Shown here one piece after another: positions 1 through 12,000 of a DNA stretch of 64,000 nucleotides (position 1 is its first letter; each line of letters starts with the position of its first letter). Origin of the DNA: Triops longicaudatus (lineage: Eukaryota > Arthropoda > Branchiopoda > Notostraca > Triopsidae); assembly GCA_022885665.1 (NCBI GenBank), contig JAGQDJ010000038.1, forward strand, positions 248,001-312,000, written 5' to 3'. Below the pieces are notes generated by a model. That model worked only from the letters and a program-made list of their open reading frames with translations. It ran no database searches and was not told where the DNA came from. The position numbers and the translations under genes were made by a program.

Positions 1-90
1 AACGTTTAGGAAAAGGAAAAGGCCTTCTGTTTGTTTCCAAACTTGCACGAATGTAAACAAATTTGCAGTATTTGAAAGCTGCAAGTAAAA

Positions 91-1178
91 ATGATCAAAA
101 TTCGGTTAAATTTAGTCGTCAGAGCCGTAGTGATTCTCCTAACGTGTTTTGTAACTTTATTGACTGCATGGCATTTTCTATCCTTTTTGTCTAGTAATGC
201 ATTTTCCTCCAAAAATGCTTTGAATATATGTTCTCGACACATCCAATTCCGAGTGGAAGGTTTGCAATATACTTGGATACTTTGTAAGATTTCTTATTTA
301 ATGAAAAGCTTTCTCTCATTACTAGACGCATGGATCATTACATGGAATGTTGCACTCCTTTCCGTTTTTATTCTGCAACATTCGATGCTTCCCAGCAAAC
401 AAATAGCACAATATCTTTCCGATATTGGCTTAGGCGATCTTGGACGCGCAGTATATGTCCTATTTACAAGTGTCATCTTAGAGGTAACTTGAGCTAGAAT
501 AGCTATAATGAAAGTATGCGTTAAGTACTGCTATGCGTTATTCGTTCAACCTATTATACGGATTCGAAATTGAAGGGAAAATCAGTTGGAAGATCGCTAC
601 AGATATTTTTCGTCGTAACTTTTTTAATAATCCATGCAGGTAGTATTAACATTCTGGAAACCCATTCCGATATGTATATGGAGTCTTCAACCATGTTCTT
701 TTCCAATGTGGCTCATTTTTTCGCTTATTCACGCATTTACGTGGTTAAGTATCTACGGCGGCAGTGTCATGTTAGACTGCACTGAATTGCTGGGTATTTC
801 TCAAGCTTATTATAACTTCATACTTGCGGAAGATCCGATGTCCAAAAAATCGTCGAGTTTGAGAAAATTACTCACGCATCAACGACATCCAAGCTTTATT
901 GGCCTGATAACTCTTCTGTGGGTTGTTCCGTCAATGACGTAAGAATTATTCCAGTGCCTTCTATTTCAAAGAAAGAAAGCAAATCTTTCAAAATCCTCGA
1001 CGTAATTCTTGTGTTTTCCCTACTTAGGCTGGATCGCCTTGTACTTGCCGTTGTCTTAACGGTTTATTCGTACTTCGCCTGGCCTATTACGCCTGAGGAT
1101 TACACCTACCACAAACAACAACTACGCATGAAACATCACGAAATTGCTTATCGGCAGAACAAGCGCTTAAACTCATGA
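91..1178 (+). CDS. NRM: Nurim (multi-pass inner nuclear membrane protein)
   Basis: Three exons, 91-483, 640-938 and 1028-1178, join in frame to about 280 aa, close to the roughly 260 aa of vertebrate nurim. Visible family blocks are ALLSVFILQHSMLPS (the conserved QHS helix), FWKPIP, GISQAYYNF, LLTHQRHPSF, LLWVVPSMTLDRLVLA and the C-terminal YTYHKQQLRMKHH tail. The protein is almost entirely hydrophobic helices, as expected for nurim, a nuclear-envelope protein whose fold resembles the isoprenylcysteine carboxymethyltransferase family. The first ATG gives a hydrophobic N-terminus. Introns are short (156 and 89 nt). The gene is convergent with an AlkB-family gene whose stop lies 79 nt beyond the nurim stop. 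Family assignment is strong; the precise function of nurim is not settled in any species. Confidence 0.9.
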
Positions 1179-1256
1179 AATGACACGGACAAATTGTTAC
1201 TGTATCCGAACTTTTTCTTTTCATCTGTTGTATTTATAACGAGGCCAACTTGCTTA

Positions 1257-2122
1257 TCAGTTCTGGGCATCTTGAGGCAGTACAGCGTACATAACGCGGA
1301 ATGAGAGTTGCATGGATTCTTGCTTTACTGTGGCATCTTTTGGTATCTGTAAGCGTAAATAATAGAAATTTGTAATAGAATAAAATTCATAAATCCTAAT
1401 TTACTCCTCGCAGCCAGTCGGACTGCACTGGCCCATTCATGACTAATAAACTCCCAGGCAATAAGGGAAACCTCAAGAAACGGTAATCGGTCTTCTTCCT
1501 TGTCCTGAATTCAATGACACGTGCTGATCCTAAAAATGTGTGCGAAAACTGAATATTAAGCAAACATATTTGGCATGTAAGCACGTACCAGTATTCAACA
1601 AAATAACTGTAGGATTCTTCCCTAACGCTGGATGATTATCAGCATGCCAGCTTTGGTAATCATAGCCTGAGCGATACAGGTCCAAGAAACATGAGTTGAA
1701 ACCCAACCGAGTCATCTCAATCAAGCGGTGTAGAAGTTCTAATGTAACTGGAGGCCACTGGATATTTTTGGCGAAGATTGTGCCTCCGATGTCGTAGTTG
1801 CAAGGTCCAATCCATGCCATAAGTCGCTGTTGAAGTTTCCATTTCTCGCCATGCATGCTAGAACGCTGATGCCATTTAAGCTGCTTCCGTATTCCGTCGA
1901 AAACAATCTAGCACAGAAATTCAAAAACAAATAACTACGAATTGCAAGCCTCGAAATATTAAAAACCTTCTGTCCCTGGTCGTTGAGAAAATGCGGAAAA
2001 TAACGCAGCACAGCTTCTCCAGTCTGACCCTCCCCAAGCGACAATTCACCCCCGTCTTCTACAAACCATGATGGCACATTAATGCATGGTTTTTCGCTTG
2101 GTGGGGGTGGCGCAGGAGGTAA
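1257..2122 (-). CDS. AlkB-family 2-oxoglutarate/Fe(II) dioxygenase, ALKBH3-like, with altered iron-binding site
   Basis: Four exons on the minus strand, 2122-1967, 1907-1589, 1529-1405 and 1346-1257, give 229 aa ending at TGA 1257-1259. A further 5' coding exon is required, because the first visible exon opens in frame after a good acceptor but contains no ATG; I could not place it between 2125 and 2400. Family blocks are LRYFPHFL, QRLMAWIG, GFNSCFLDLYR, SWHADNHPALGKNP, GSARVIEFR, GSLLVMNG and the C-terminal LSFRVMY, closest to ALKBH3, which removes alkyl lesions from DNA and RNA. The first two Fe ligands (His and Asp of WHAD) and the final 2OG-binding Arg are present. The distal His expected in the DW-Q-H-R-V-P-K stretch reads D-W-L-R-G-I-P-K, so it is Arg. 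The protein may be catalytically impaired or divergent. Confidence 0.85.
1379..1384 (+). terminator. Poly(A) signal AATAAA for nurim
   Basis: A canonical AATAAA lies 200 nt after the nurim stop. If it is used, the nurim 3' UTR runs through the last exon (1257-1346) of the opposing AlkB gene, so the two mRNAs would overlap tail to tail. Confidence 0.5.
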
Positions 2123-2124
2123 CT

Positions 2125-2507
2125 AAAACAGAGATAATGTTAACTACATTTTCACAAGCATTGGAACAGAGAAAGAAAACAAAAAAAGCAAAGCAAATTA
2201 GAAACAAAATAAATCATGACTATTGTAGTGGCAACGAGCTCCGCTCATGCCGAAATCGCTTTAAAAAAAGATTACGATAACGAGCATTTTTCACGCCAGA
2301 AGAAATCACAAAAAGTCATAAAACTAAGTACGTATTTAGTCCTTATTAGCTTTCTTATTCATGTGCGGAATCGACCTCAGCTTTAAAAGAACTAGTTCGA
2401 AAATTTGTATTTTTCTTTCACAGTACTGTAATAACTAGCTAGAACAGTTCTTACTAGTCTGCTAAAGCGAAGGTATTTGCAGTTTTGGTTTACAAGGTTT
2501 CTTAGAG
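2125..2507. other. Upstream region of the AlkB-like gene
   Basis: This stretch should contain the missing first coding exon and promoter of the minus-strand AlkB-like gene. A strong polypyrimidine tract and acceptor immediately precede 2122. I see short ATG-initiated reading segments on the minus strand near 2251 and 2316, but no donor in a matching phase, so no exon is called. Confidence 0.4.
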
Positions 2508-2509
2508 TA

Positions 2510-3239
2510 CAGTGGAACCCACTTATAACGATATCCGATACAACGAAAATCCGCCTATACCGATACAAAACTAAAGGTCCCGTTTTTGTCCCATTTAATG
2601 CAATGAGGACGATGTTCAGTTTTACCGATACCGCTTGCAACGAAAATTCGCCTTAACCGATAGAATTATGAAGTTCTGTTGGGTGTTTTGCAATGGTTAA
2701 TAATTCCGGATGCACTGATGCCCTGAACTGACAGTTATACTTAATTCCTGAAAGTGGAAGCCGGCAATTTCCTTGAAAGAATTATAACAAGTTTTCACAA
2801 CTTTGACGAAAATCAGCTTTCAGAACCTCTCAACTTTGGCATTCTCGATGGCAAATGTGCAGAACAGCGCTGACAACCGTGAAGAAAACATGGAGCACGC
2901 TGGACGCTCATGGACATGGACGTTGTGAGCGTGATTTGCAGATTTTTGGAAGCGAGTGGTGATACACCGTACGAAAACTTATACGTCTTGCAGAACTATA
3001 TGCATCGTTTATCTCGGACGAACGATAAACATTGCATAATTGCTCAGAATTTTATAAAGAAATACTACTAATGTTCATGACGTTATTTAATAACAAACTA
3101 CAATTATACCAATACGCTTATTCATCTTAATTGGTGTCTCTTGTCCCTACATGTAAGTAAGTTCTGATATACCGATACTCCGTGTATACCTATACTTTCC
3201 GTCCGGTCCCAACCCTATAGATATAAGCGGGTTCCACTG
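2510..3239. mobile_element. Pogo/Tigger-like DNA transposon, degraded
   Basis: The 730-bp element is bounded by near-perfect terminal inverted repeats beginning CAGTGGAACCCRCTTATA, flanked by a TA duplication (2508-2509 and 3240-3241), the hallmark of Tc1/mariner-pogo insertions. Subterminal ATAACGATA/CCGATAC motifs recur inside both ends, as in pogo elements. A short forward reading frame at 2910-3071 (54 codons) reads CRFLEASGDTPYENLYVLQN and ends in FIKKYY, resembling the C-terminal tail of Tigger/CENP-B-type transposases. The rest of the transposase has been lost, so the copy is non-autonomous. It sits between the promoter side of the AlkB-like gene and the 3' end of PRPF39. Confidence 0.85.
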
Positions 3240-3376
3240 TATTCCCCACAAAAATTCTTTAAATTCCTTTTTGTCTTTAAATAAGAATTTGTCCGCAACT
3301 GCTACAGTCTAGCTATTCTCGTCAATGCAAACATATAGGTCGTACCCTTCAGCAATAAAAGAGGGACTATTTACCT

Positions 3377-6300
3377 TTACATTAAAAAGTGAAAGAATGA
3401 AAAAGAGGCAAGGTTCCTTACCGGCGGAGGGAGTGGTTTAAGGCGACTAGGTTGAGGCATGGGTTCCACAGGGTCGTCAAACGGATCAGAAATTCCAGGC
3501 ACAGGTAAAGGACGGTCTTGTGCACGTCGAAACCCGAGATTTCCCCAATGTTCGTTCGGTCCCTCCCACATTTCCTCTTCACGCCATGGCTCCAGAAAAC
3601 GTTGTTCCTCCATTCTCCTCCTATCATGGTACGATTCCGAATCTGCAAAGGATCCTTCTTTAAAGCCTCTCTGGTGACGGAAGTGAGGACCAGGTGGACA
3701 AAATTTCTCTCGATGATGCAGAGGATGGTGTATGCTTGGGTCTGGTGGATAATATTCATCTTGATGATCCATTGGGTGCTGCAAATACGGTTTCGGTGGC
3801 CTGAAGCTTCCACCTTCCTGAAACCACGGCGGTCGAGGTCCAAAATGAGGGTGGAAAGGTCTTTCATTATGAAACTCATGCTGAAAGTACTCGAATCGTG
3901 GAGGTCGAGGGCCAAACTGAGGCCCAACGCGAGGATTAAACTCCGGGCCAGGATATCTACCTAACTGGTGGTTATGAGATTCACACCTCGGGATAAAGAA
4001 AGACCGAGGTCCTTCAAAACGCGCCTGTCGGCCACTGGATGGATGCGGGTGGCACTCTGCGTGCTCCGGGGGACCGTTTGGTTTGGTCGCAGGAGCTGTT
4101 GGTAGATCAGCGTCCGTAACAAATTCTGAATCTTCAAAGAAATTATCGTCCGCAAAGGGGTTCGATGACGGCTTGGTCGTGGTGGCAACACATTTCACCG
4201 CATTTGCACTCTTACTCTCCTGCTGCGAATCTTGCTGGGTTATTGCTCCTGACTTTTGTACAGATTCTGACAGAACAGTAGCGTCAACTGTTGTTTTCTG
4301 TTGCTCCGAGATTTTTTCTTCGGATAACTCAATCAACGGGCTTTGTTTACTTTCAACTTCTTCCCCGAATTTCCCTTTTCTGACCTCCGCGAATACATTC
4401 ATGTCAATGAATCTTCCCAAGTTCGGGCTAAATTTCTTGGGCACTCCTTTTCCCATTAGGCGTCGTCGTTTCAGTTCAGGTTCATCGTAACCGCTGCAAA
4501 TAATATTATAATTCGGTTGCTTTTCCCAACTTTTCACCTCTAAGTCAGCGTATTCTTTATACTGAGCAGTTTCCCACTCTTGGAAGGCGGGATCTTTCTT
4601 CATTTCTTTGCTCATTGGGGCACTTATGGCATCGATGGGTGCTACAGTTTTGTATTTGTCCGCATTGGGGTCTTTGGGCTTTTCTGTAACTACCGGGAAC
4701 GGTACGCCTTCTGGTGGCGGGTACGCGCTACTCAGGTGATATGCTGCTATTTGAGCGGCGCTCCACGTTTCCATATTGTTATACGACATCTGATAATAAT
4801 CAGTGTAGTTGGCGTCATACAGAGGGGCTTGACATGCAGCTGCCATGGCAGCTATCGCCGTTTCTGCCACAGGAACCAGTACCGGTGTTGATGCTGCCAG
4901 TTCAGACACCGGAACTGACTGATTTGGAGGCTGATTACATTTTGCGCAAATTACGTAAGTTGTTTTCGTTTCGGGAGAGTGGTTTTCTGATTTGCGCTCT
5001 TCGAGAGTACTTGGCTTCTGCGCTAGGGATTGCAGTTGCATTTGTTTTTCAAGCTCTTGGAGTTTGTCGATACTTTCACGGTAGACCTGGATGGAACCAA
5101 ATTCTCTTAGAACTTGGGCTTTACGTCGAGCGAGTTCGTATTTTTGTGCTGTGTCCAACTCTTTGCTTAGTAAACCTAACTGCAACGCTGCGGTAATGCT
5201 TTTGACGTCCACGGGTTGCCGCTGGTAGCAAATATCGGTTACGTGCAAGTAGAGCGACAAGTTGGCTTTGTCTCGTTTCAACGCTTTACGCAGTACTTTC
5301 AAAGCTTCATCTGCTTCACCAAGCGTCTAAAGCCGGAAGTGTTAAATTCAAAGTGAGGAACAGCGAAGCAAGTTTTACTTTGAACAGAAAACGCGACTGC
5401 TGTACAGCCAGCCAGGAGTAAGTTGGATTGTCCAAGTTCTGCGCAGCTACCATAAGTTGTTCAAAGAGATCTTTAGCCTGGTCTAGGAATCCTGCTCGGC
5501 GTTCCATTTCTATGTGCTGCATACGCGCTTCTATTAAACCAGGATGTTGATGAATGACTTGGTAAACCAGCGACCGAGCTAGCTCCAATTGTCCTTTAAG
5601 TATATATAAAAAAAAGTTTTAGAACACAATAGTAATAAAAATAATTATAAACAGTAAAGTAAATAATAAATAATCTAGTAAGTTTACGAATGCTCATACC
5701 TTCTTCTTCCTCAAAAAGTGCCCACTGTAACTTAATTTTGGCTTTCGCGGAACAATGAATCAGACACGCTCTTTTGTAAATCGAGCGGACGGTCTCAGTC
5801 TCACTGTGGAGATACTGCGCTGGACTGCTGGCTGTAATCTTGTTTGCAACAGTACAAGGATTTTCTGCCTTTTTATCGATCAAGGATTCGCTCGCTGTAG
5901 AGTAAAAAACTGGTGCCGCTTTCGTGACACCTGCGAAAACGCGTTTAGCAGGTTCCTCCTTCTCTACTTCAGCAGGCGTGGTTCCCTCTTGTTCCCCTAA
6001 GGTAGTGCCAACATTGCTGTCAACAGCGTTACTAGGCTGGATTTTTGTTGAAACCACGCCCACTTGAGCCTGTGAAGCTTGAGTAGTCGAAGGAGAAACC
6101 TGAGTTGGCTCTTTGGCTTTCATCTTTGTTCGATGCTGTTCCATAAAACGGGCGTAGCGAGCCCAAAACTCCTCATAATGCGCGCAAGCGATTAAGCACC
6201 TTTCAAAGAGTAAGACTATTCTCTGATGAACGCCTTGACTGATCTCAAAATCCAGGTATGCGTGCCAATTCTCGATCTGGCACTTTTCCAGAGGTTTCAC

Positions 6301-8380
6301 GTGATAGTAGGCACGTTTAATCTTGACACCAACGAATTACGTTACAATAAGTACACTGTACATTCTCAATGCTAATTTTAAATACTTTATCCTCAAAATC
6401 GAAACGTTTGTCGACCTCTGCTTGACAATACTCTCGAAAAGGGATCAACGAGGCCAGAAAACGCTCTTTGGTTCCCGATATGACTTTGTCGTCGGAGTAT
6501 TTCATCAAGGATCTACATGCCTTATCGCGTAACGTTTGATATTGTTCCGGAGGCAGAAAATTTCTTGGATCGTTATCTCGAACAATGGCCAGCAAACTAT
6601 GTGAATGTTGAATTAGAATCTATTGCATTTACCAACTGTAAAAGAGCAGAGACTTTTCCCAGTGACGATTATGTAATCGCGTAGGGACGCCAATTAATCG
6701 TTTGTAGATGGCAACAACGTTCACAAGATTCCGTTTCACCGTTTCCCATTCAATATAAGCTTCCCACAAGTTATCAGATCGAAAATGTAATCCAGCTGCT
6801 GAAATTGCTCTCTCAAACAAACTAAAAAATTAAACGGAATTTCAGTTCCAATAATGATCATGCCGTTTATTACCTTCGCAATAGATTTTCCTCACTGCCG
6901 TTTTTATCAGTGCGCTTGAAATCTTTAGAATATGATATCAACGTCAGCCACAAATCCACAGAGAGAGGAATAGCCTCCAGACCTCGTTCCAAAATTGCAA
7001 TGGCCCTGAAAATTCAATTCAAAATAAGTAAATCATAATAATAAAGATTAACGAATCAGAAAATTAAACGTCGAAAAATACAGAAATTTAAATGAATCAC
7101 TAGATAATTAAAAATTGTGAAGATGTACACGAAATAATGCCACACGCAAATAGTGAAATAAACCATGCCATTAAAGACTTAGTGTCCTCAATAGACACAA
7201 GCGCAATATTACGTAGTATAATAGAATGTGACGTTGTCAAATGCGTATCTCATAGTAGATACACTAATACTGAGCGGCCCAAGGGAGGTTTCAAAAAGTT
7301 CTATCTGCTCACAAGCGGACAAATGAATCATAAAAAATATATCCACAAAAGGAAGTTATTTTTTTTAGTAGTATCTTAAATATTTTGAAAAATGAGTCAA
7401 TGAGTAAAATACCGATCTTTATTGCCCGCTTTGCGCTCAATGTCACAGTAACGTTTCCAATATCCGTAGCAGTAGGGAAACATTGGCAGAAAAGCGTTAT
7501 ACGCGTTTCTTGTATAGTTTATTTCTCCCATATTCTCGCAGTGTTGCAATAGATGAGTCCACGCAGTAAAGTCTGTCGGATTTTCCTGCACCGACTGCCA
7601 ATACTGCTCCAGTAGCTTCCGGTCCTTATGCGTCTTCTCGTACTGCTCTTTTAGTTGATTAAAATGTGCCTTGGCTCTGTCTTCGTCCGTTAGCGGAGCT
7701 TGTTCGGTCTGTTTAATGTCATTTATATAAGACAGGTAATTATGTACTGCTGTCGTAGCATGGGCTACGGCTTGTTCGCCAAATTGCAAGGGAAGTGAGT
7801 CGTGATACTTAACAGTGCCAACTGAGAAAGAATTAGCACCAGGAGGTTGGGCGTTGATATCAATATTTTCGCTTGAATTTTTTAACAGACTGTAAAAATC
7901 ATCGACGGACGGCAAGGGCTCAGGCTTCTTGTTGGGGTCAATTACACTTTTCTGAATGAAGTATGAAACCTTTTTAGGTTTGGGCGGCTTTGTGGAACCT
8001 ATAACTTTGTCGCTGGCGTTAACTGCGGAATTTTCATCTGTGCGAACAAATTCTGGTGCTGGTGTGTTATCATTTGCAGTTGCTGCTGAGCTTGGTTCAG
8101 GCTGGGAAACTTCTAAAGAGATTGCAACGTCTTCAGTAAACTTGTCCGCTTCAGCTGTCACTTCAACATTGGTAAGGATTCGGTCGACGTCGTCCGGAAC
8201 GGTACTTGTTGGCGCCAAGTCCTTCGTAACATGTAAGGTTTGGACATCCGTATCAGTAGGTAAAACGAAGGAAGAAGACAGATGTTGTATGCCTTGGACA
8301 ACAGTACGCTTTTTCTCAGAGTTACTCCGTTTCCTGTCACAGAAATTATCCATTTTTAAGGAATTATTTTCTAAATTCAA
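3377..8380 (-). CDS. PRPF39: Pre-mRNA-processing factor 39, HAT-repeat U1 snRNP protein, greatly enlarged
   Basis: Seven minus-strand exons join in frame: 8380-7413, 7005-6874, 6821-6633, 6596-6386, 6321-5700, 5593-5379 and 5326-3377, predicting about 1428 aa, roughly twice human PRPF39 (about 670 aa). HAT repeats are clear: YWQSVQENPTDFTAWTHLLQ, FPYCYGYWKRYCDIERKAG, LERGLEAIPLSVDLWLTLI, YHVKPLEKCQIENWHAYLDF, LFERCLIACAHYEEFWARYA, SIYKRACLIH. PRPF39 acts in U1 snRNP and 5' splice-site recognition. Extra sequence lies in three places: an N-terminal acidic extension of about 230 aa, a Thr/Ala/Glu-rich insert of about 100 aa between HAT repeats (exon 5), and a C-terminal tail of about 500 aa rich in Pro, His and Arg. 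The tail could alternatively splice out at a donor at 3424 (CCG then GTAAGG) to an undetermined last exon. Confidence 0.92.
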
Positions 8381-9039
8381 ACTGATCCTGTTTCATTTTT
8401 AACATTTCATTGTATGTAAACAGAAAACTTTTTTCTAATTCTCAAGAGGTGGCATTCTTGTCCGTTTTCATGCTACAGGTGCTATTGAAAAGTGAAAAGC
8501 GAGAAGTTGAACACTTGTAGGGTGTGTTTTTGTTCACCCAATCGCTTTTTGTCATTTAGTCAAACTGGCCAGTTTGGCCTTTTGTGGTGTTTTGTGGCCG
8601 GCGGCACCATAAAAGTCTTTATGTTTTTTCCTGGCAGCTAATTAAGTTAAATTTAGACACAATGAACCATTAACTGCGGTGATATCAACATTTGATAGAG
8701 TAGGATTTCTGTGATCATAAAGGTACCTAATTTGGTTCGTTCAAGAGGTGATTAAGTGTGCCGTTCAGTCGTGTGTGCCTTTGATGATAGTGAATCTCCC
8801 AAGAGGGGTACGACATCTTTCTCTTTATTATTTAAGAGAGACAAATTGTGCTAACTCCTCTCGTGACGTAGCCTTTCGTGTACAATAGAGCATAACTCAA
8901 CTGTTTTCGATGAAGTTGTACAAGCGTTTTTACGTCAAGCGCAGAACGGCAGCTTTTCTCGCATTGAAGGTGTGTAATTCTTATCGTTCAGTAATCATTG
9001 TGTTATATTTAATGTGCTGTATTATCATACAGGCTAACC
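8381..9039. promoter_or_regulatory. Bidirectional promoter region, PRPF39 and BTK-like kinase
   Basis: PRPF39 starts leftward at 8380 and the kinase coding start is at 9040 rightward, so about 660 bp separate two head-to-head genes. A 5' UTR exon of the kinase probably ends at the donor after 8969 and rejoins at the acceptor before 9031. The ATG at 8910 within that exon would be out of frame with the PH domain, so it would act as an upstream ORF or is not used. No TATA box is obvious. Confidence 0.55.
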
Positions 9040-12000
9040 ATGAGAAAAACCTCTTTTCGGGACTCAGATGGCGACATTGTAAAACAAGGTTATCTTTGCA
9101 AACGATCCCAAAATAAGAAGCGTTTTAGCCCCATAAACTACAAGAACAGGTGGTTTGTTCTGACTACGACTTATATAGCGTATTATGACGGAGATTCTGA
9201 GGTAAAAGTTCCAGTTGTTGATGATTTCTAAGAGTCATACAAAAAATTGTTTCATGATTACATACTATTATTCTATTCCTCCTTTGTTAACAGTCTAAAC
9301 GTGGCAAAGAAAAAGGTCGCGTGTGGCTTAACACAGTAAAAATCGTTGAGAGTGTGGAGCCTTGTCCGATTTTGTGTCTTACCGGCAGCTTATCAAGCAC
9401 CAACCCTGTCGCATTCCAAATTGGCTATTCCGAATCTGGTTGGAATAGTGAATTAACTTTGTGTGTAATTTGTTCGTCCGAAATTGAGAGAGAAGATTGG
9501 CTTCAGACCATCCGGGATTGTAAGCTTAAATTTCTTTTTTTTAGTATTTTTTTTTTCATCTAGACACCCTTTTTTGTACTGCATTCATAAAAGCCTTTTA
9601 CACGCCTTCATAGTTCTGACAACTGTACGGCTATTCTCCACGCAAGCGTGATGTAGCACTTAGCATAAACCAAAGTAGCATTCTCGAATACCATTTTTGT
9701 CTCTCGTCCTTTCATGACAAACCACCTTTCTCTCTTCCTGTCTTCCTGTGAACGCCGCAGCATCATCTTTCCATAGTCAAGAGCATCATCTTTTTGCTAG
9801 CGGGACAAAGCAGTCGAATATTGAATTGTGGTGAAGGTTATTATAGAGAACAGCGTAGAAATACTCGCAGTCATCACATTTCTGCAGTTATATGCATCTG
9901 TTTAATGCGAGTAGGTATTTTTCGCGAAAGTTGACTGTAAGGATTCTTTTAACGAAAGTAAATCCAACTGTATAGGTATATCAAAACTGGTGTTGTTCGT
10001 TATTAGAGCCAAATAAATTAAGAATTTTAAAGCTTGGACCCTTTCTAGCCAAATTGTTCATTTTTAATTTGAAAATCGAGTCCTGTCGAATTTGCAAGCT
10101 TTTTTCCGACTGAAATCCCACAGTGACGTAGAAACCAGCAAAAGTTGAGGCTCGTCGAGTAAATTAGCTGCAGCGTCACCCTTTTCACGTCTGACTTGTC
10201 AGCTTCTTTCAGTATCAAGCGGACATTTTGTATTTTTCTTTTCGTAATCTGTCATCTGTCGTTATTTCCTCTAATTTCTAATTATTTTTAATTATTCAAC
10301 TTCGTCACAGGTACCCCTAAAATTCGCCTTACAGGTGCCATTAAAGTTGCATGGTAGTCATATTTTCCTGCATTGTTTGTACATTTTAGTCCATAACTTT
10401 CCATACAAATTCTCCAATATCTCGCATTTTAACACTTCTCATCTTTTTTACCTTTTTATATCGACAGAAAGAGTTTCTCTTCAAATTTTAATTTGCATGT
10501 TAATTCTATACCTGGCTACAGCTTTTTGTTCTTGTCTTTTGTTTCTGTTAAGTGGTGTACCACAACCCGAATCTAGTGGATCGGTTCCATCGCTCTTTAG
10601 CCAGCGGCAAGTATTGGCCTTGCTGTAACCAGTCATCGAAAAATTTGCCCGGCTGTCTTCCTGTAACCTGGCGCCTCAACATGGGTCTCTCCTTAAGCTT
10701 AGGTGGATCCAATAACTCCGGCCTGGCCACAGCTACGCCTCATACGCCGATCAGCAATCAAGTTTCCAACCTATCATCCCAATCAGCCAATGATGAAAAC
10801 AGTTCGGAAAAGTCCTTTTCAAGCCCGGTTTCCATCCTTCCCGGCACTCCGATTCGTGCTAGCATGATTTTAGGTAATTATGAAACGTGTGTTATTTGGA
10901 AAGCTTTTCATGCACTTCAGCGGTTATGCTGCGTTATGAAGGTCCTGTGGGCATGTCACAGGAAACTGGCTAATTAGCTTATACTATTGTTAGTCGCCAC
11001 ACACACGCACACATGCTTCTTACAAAGTCTTACCAGCACGTTCCGTGAAAAGGTCACTTGGACACAATGCGAGACTTTGGTTTGTTTTTTGAATATAGCG
11101 TGGGAAAATTACGGGGAGGCTGAATTATAACGTGTTGGTTCACGAGATGACGTTGTATTTGAAGCCGCTAATGAGCTTGTTAGCTACTTCCTGCCAATGG
11201 CGTTGTTCTTTTTGTGATATCCCTTAAAGAAACTTTTGAAAGAACCTTTTGATATTACGAAACGCTTTGACCGTATTTTCAGAGACTTGACACTCAACAG
11301 TTGTTAGGATACTTAAATAAGAGTATTAGATCGCCTTGCGAGTCGTGTCGACCCATCTAAATTGTGATGTATTCCTCTAGGGTATTAATCTATTGCGCAG
11401 TGTAGGTTGTCATGTTTATCCACAGAGTGTCCGTCTTTTTTAAAAAAGCTGTTTAATGAATTCAAATAAGCCTTGAATATGTTAAGGAAGCTTTCATATA
11501 ATAACACGTAGACCAACATTGAATTAGATCGATAGCTTTCCCTTTCAAACGCCCAGAATCATCTAGCAACTCTCTTCCATTTCCCTCCACCTGAAAACAA
11601 CAAAGAAAAAATGCCTCACGTCAAATAGATTATCCAACGTAAACGGAAAGAGAACGATCAGAAACCGTTTGAAAACCTATTTTAAATCTATAACTTCGTA
11701 TAAGGGCAATTAGGCTCGTCCCAGAGTTCCACAAGTCTGACTTAATAGGCTACCATTAAAATAACCAACGCTGAGTACCAAAAACCCATTAAAATGATAC
11801 TGGACTAGGGCTCTCGCCTTCTGACGAAAATTCATTTCGTGCTGACGTGTGCGTCACGAAATATGTTCTTCATTTGCCCTTTGCCTCCATCGAGTAGTCC
11901 TAGTCTTGAACATATGACTTGTCAGATTTTGATACTTTTAAAAAATAACGTAGCTGAATTTTATGACAAGAAAGAGGAAAGTATGTTTCTCTGTAGTTTC

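Noticed and set aside
3418..3927. 169-codon minus-strand open frame
   Set aside because: Out-of-frame shadow within the last PRPF39 exon.
8910..8969. ATG 8910 as the true kinase start
   Set aside because: Splicing at 8969/9031 puts it out of frame with the PH domain; ATG 9040 directly precedes the conserved PH sequence.
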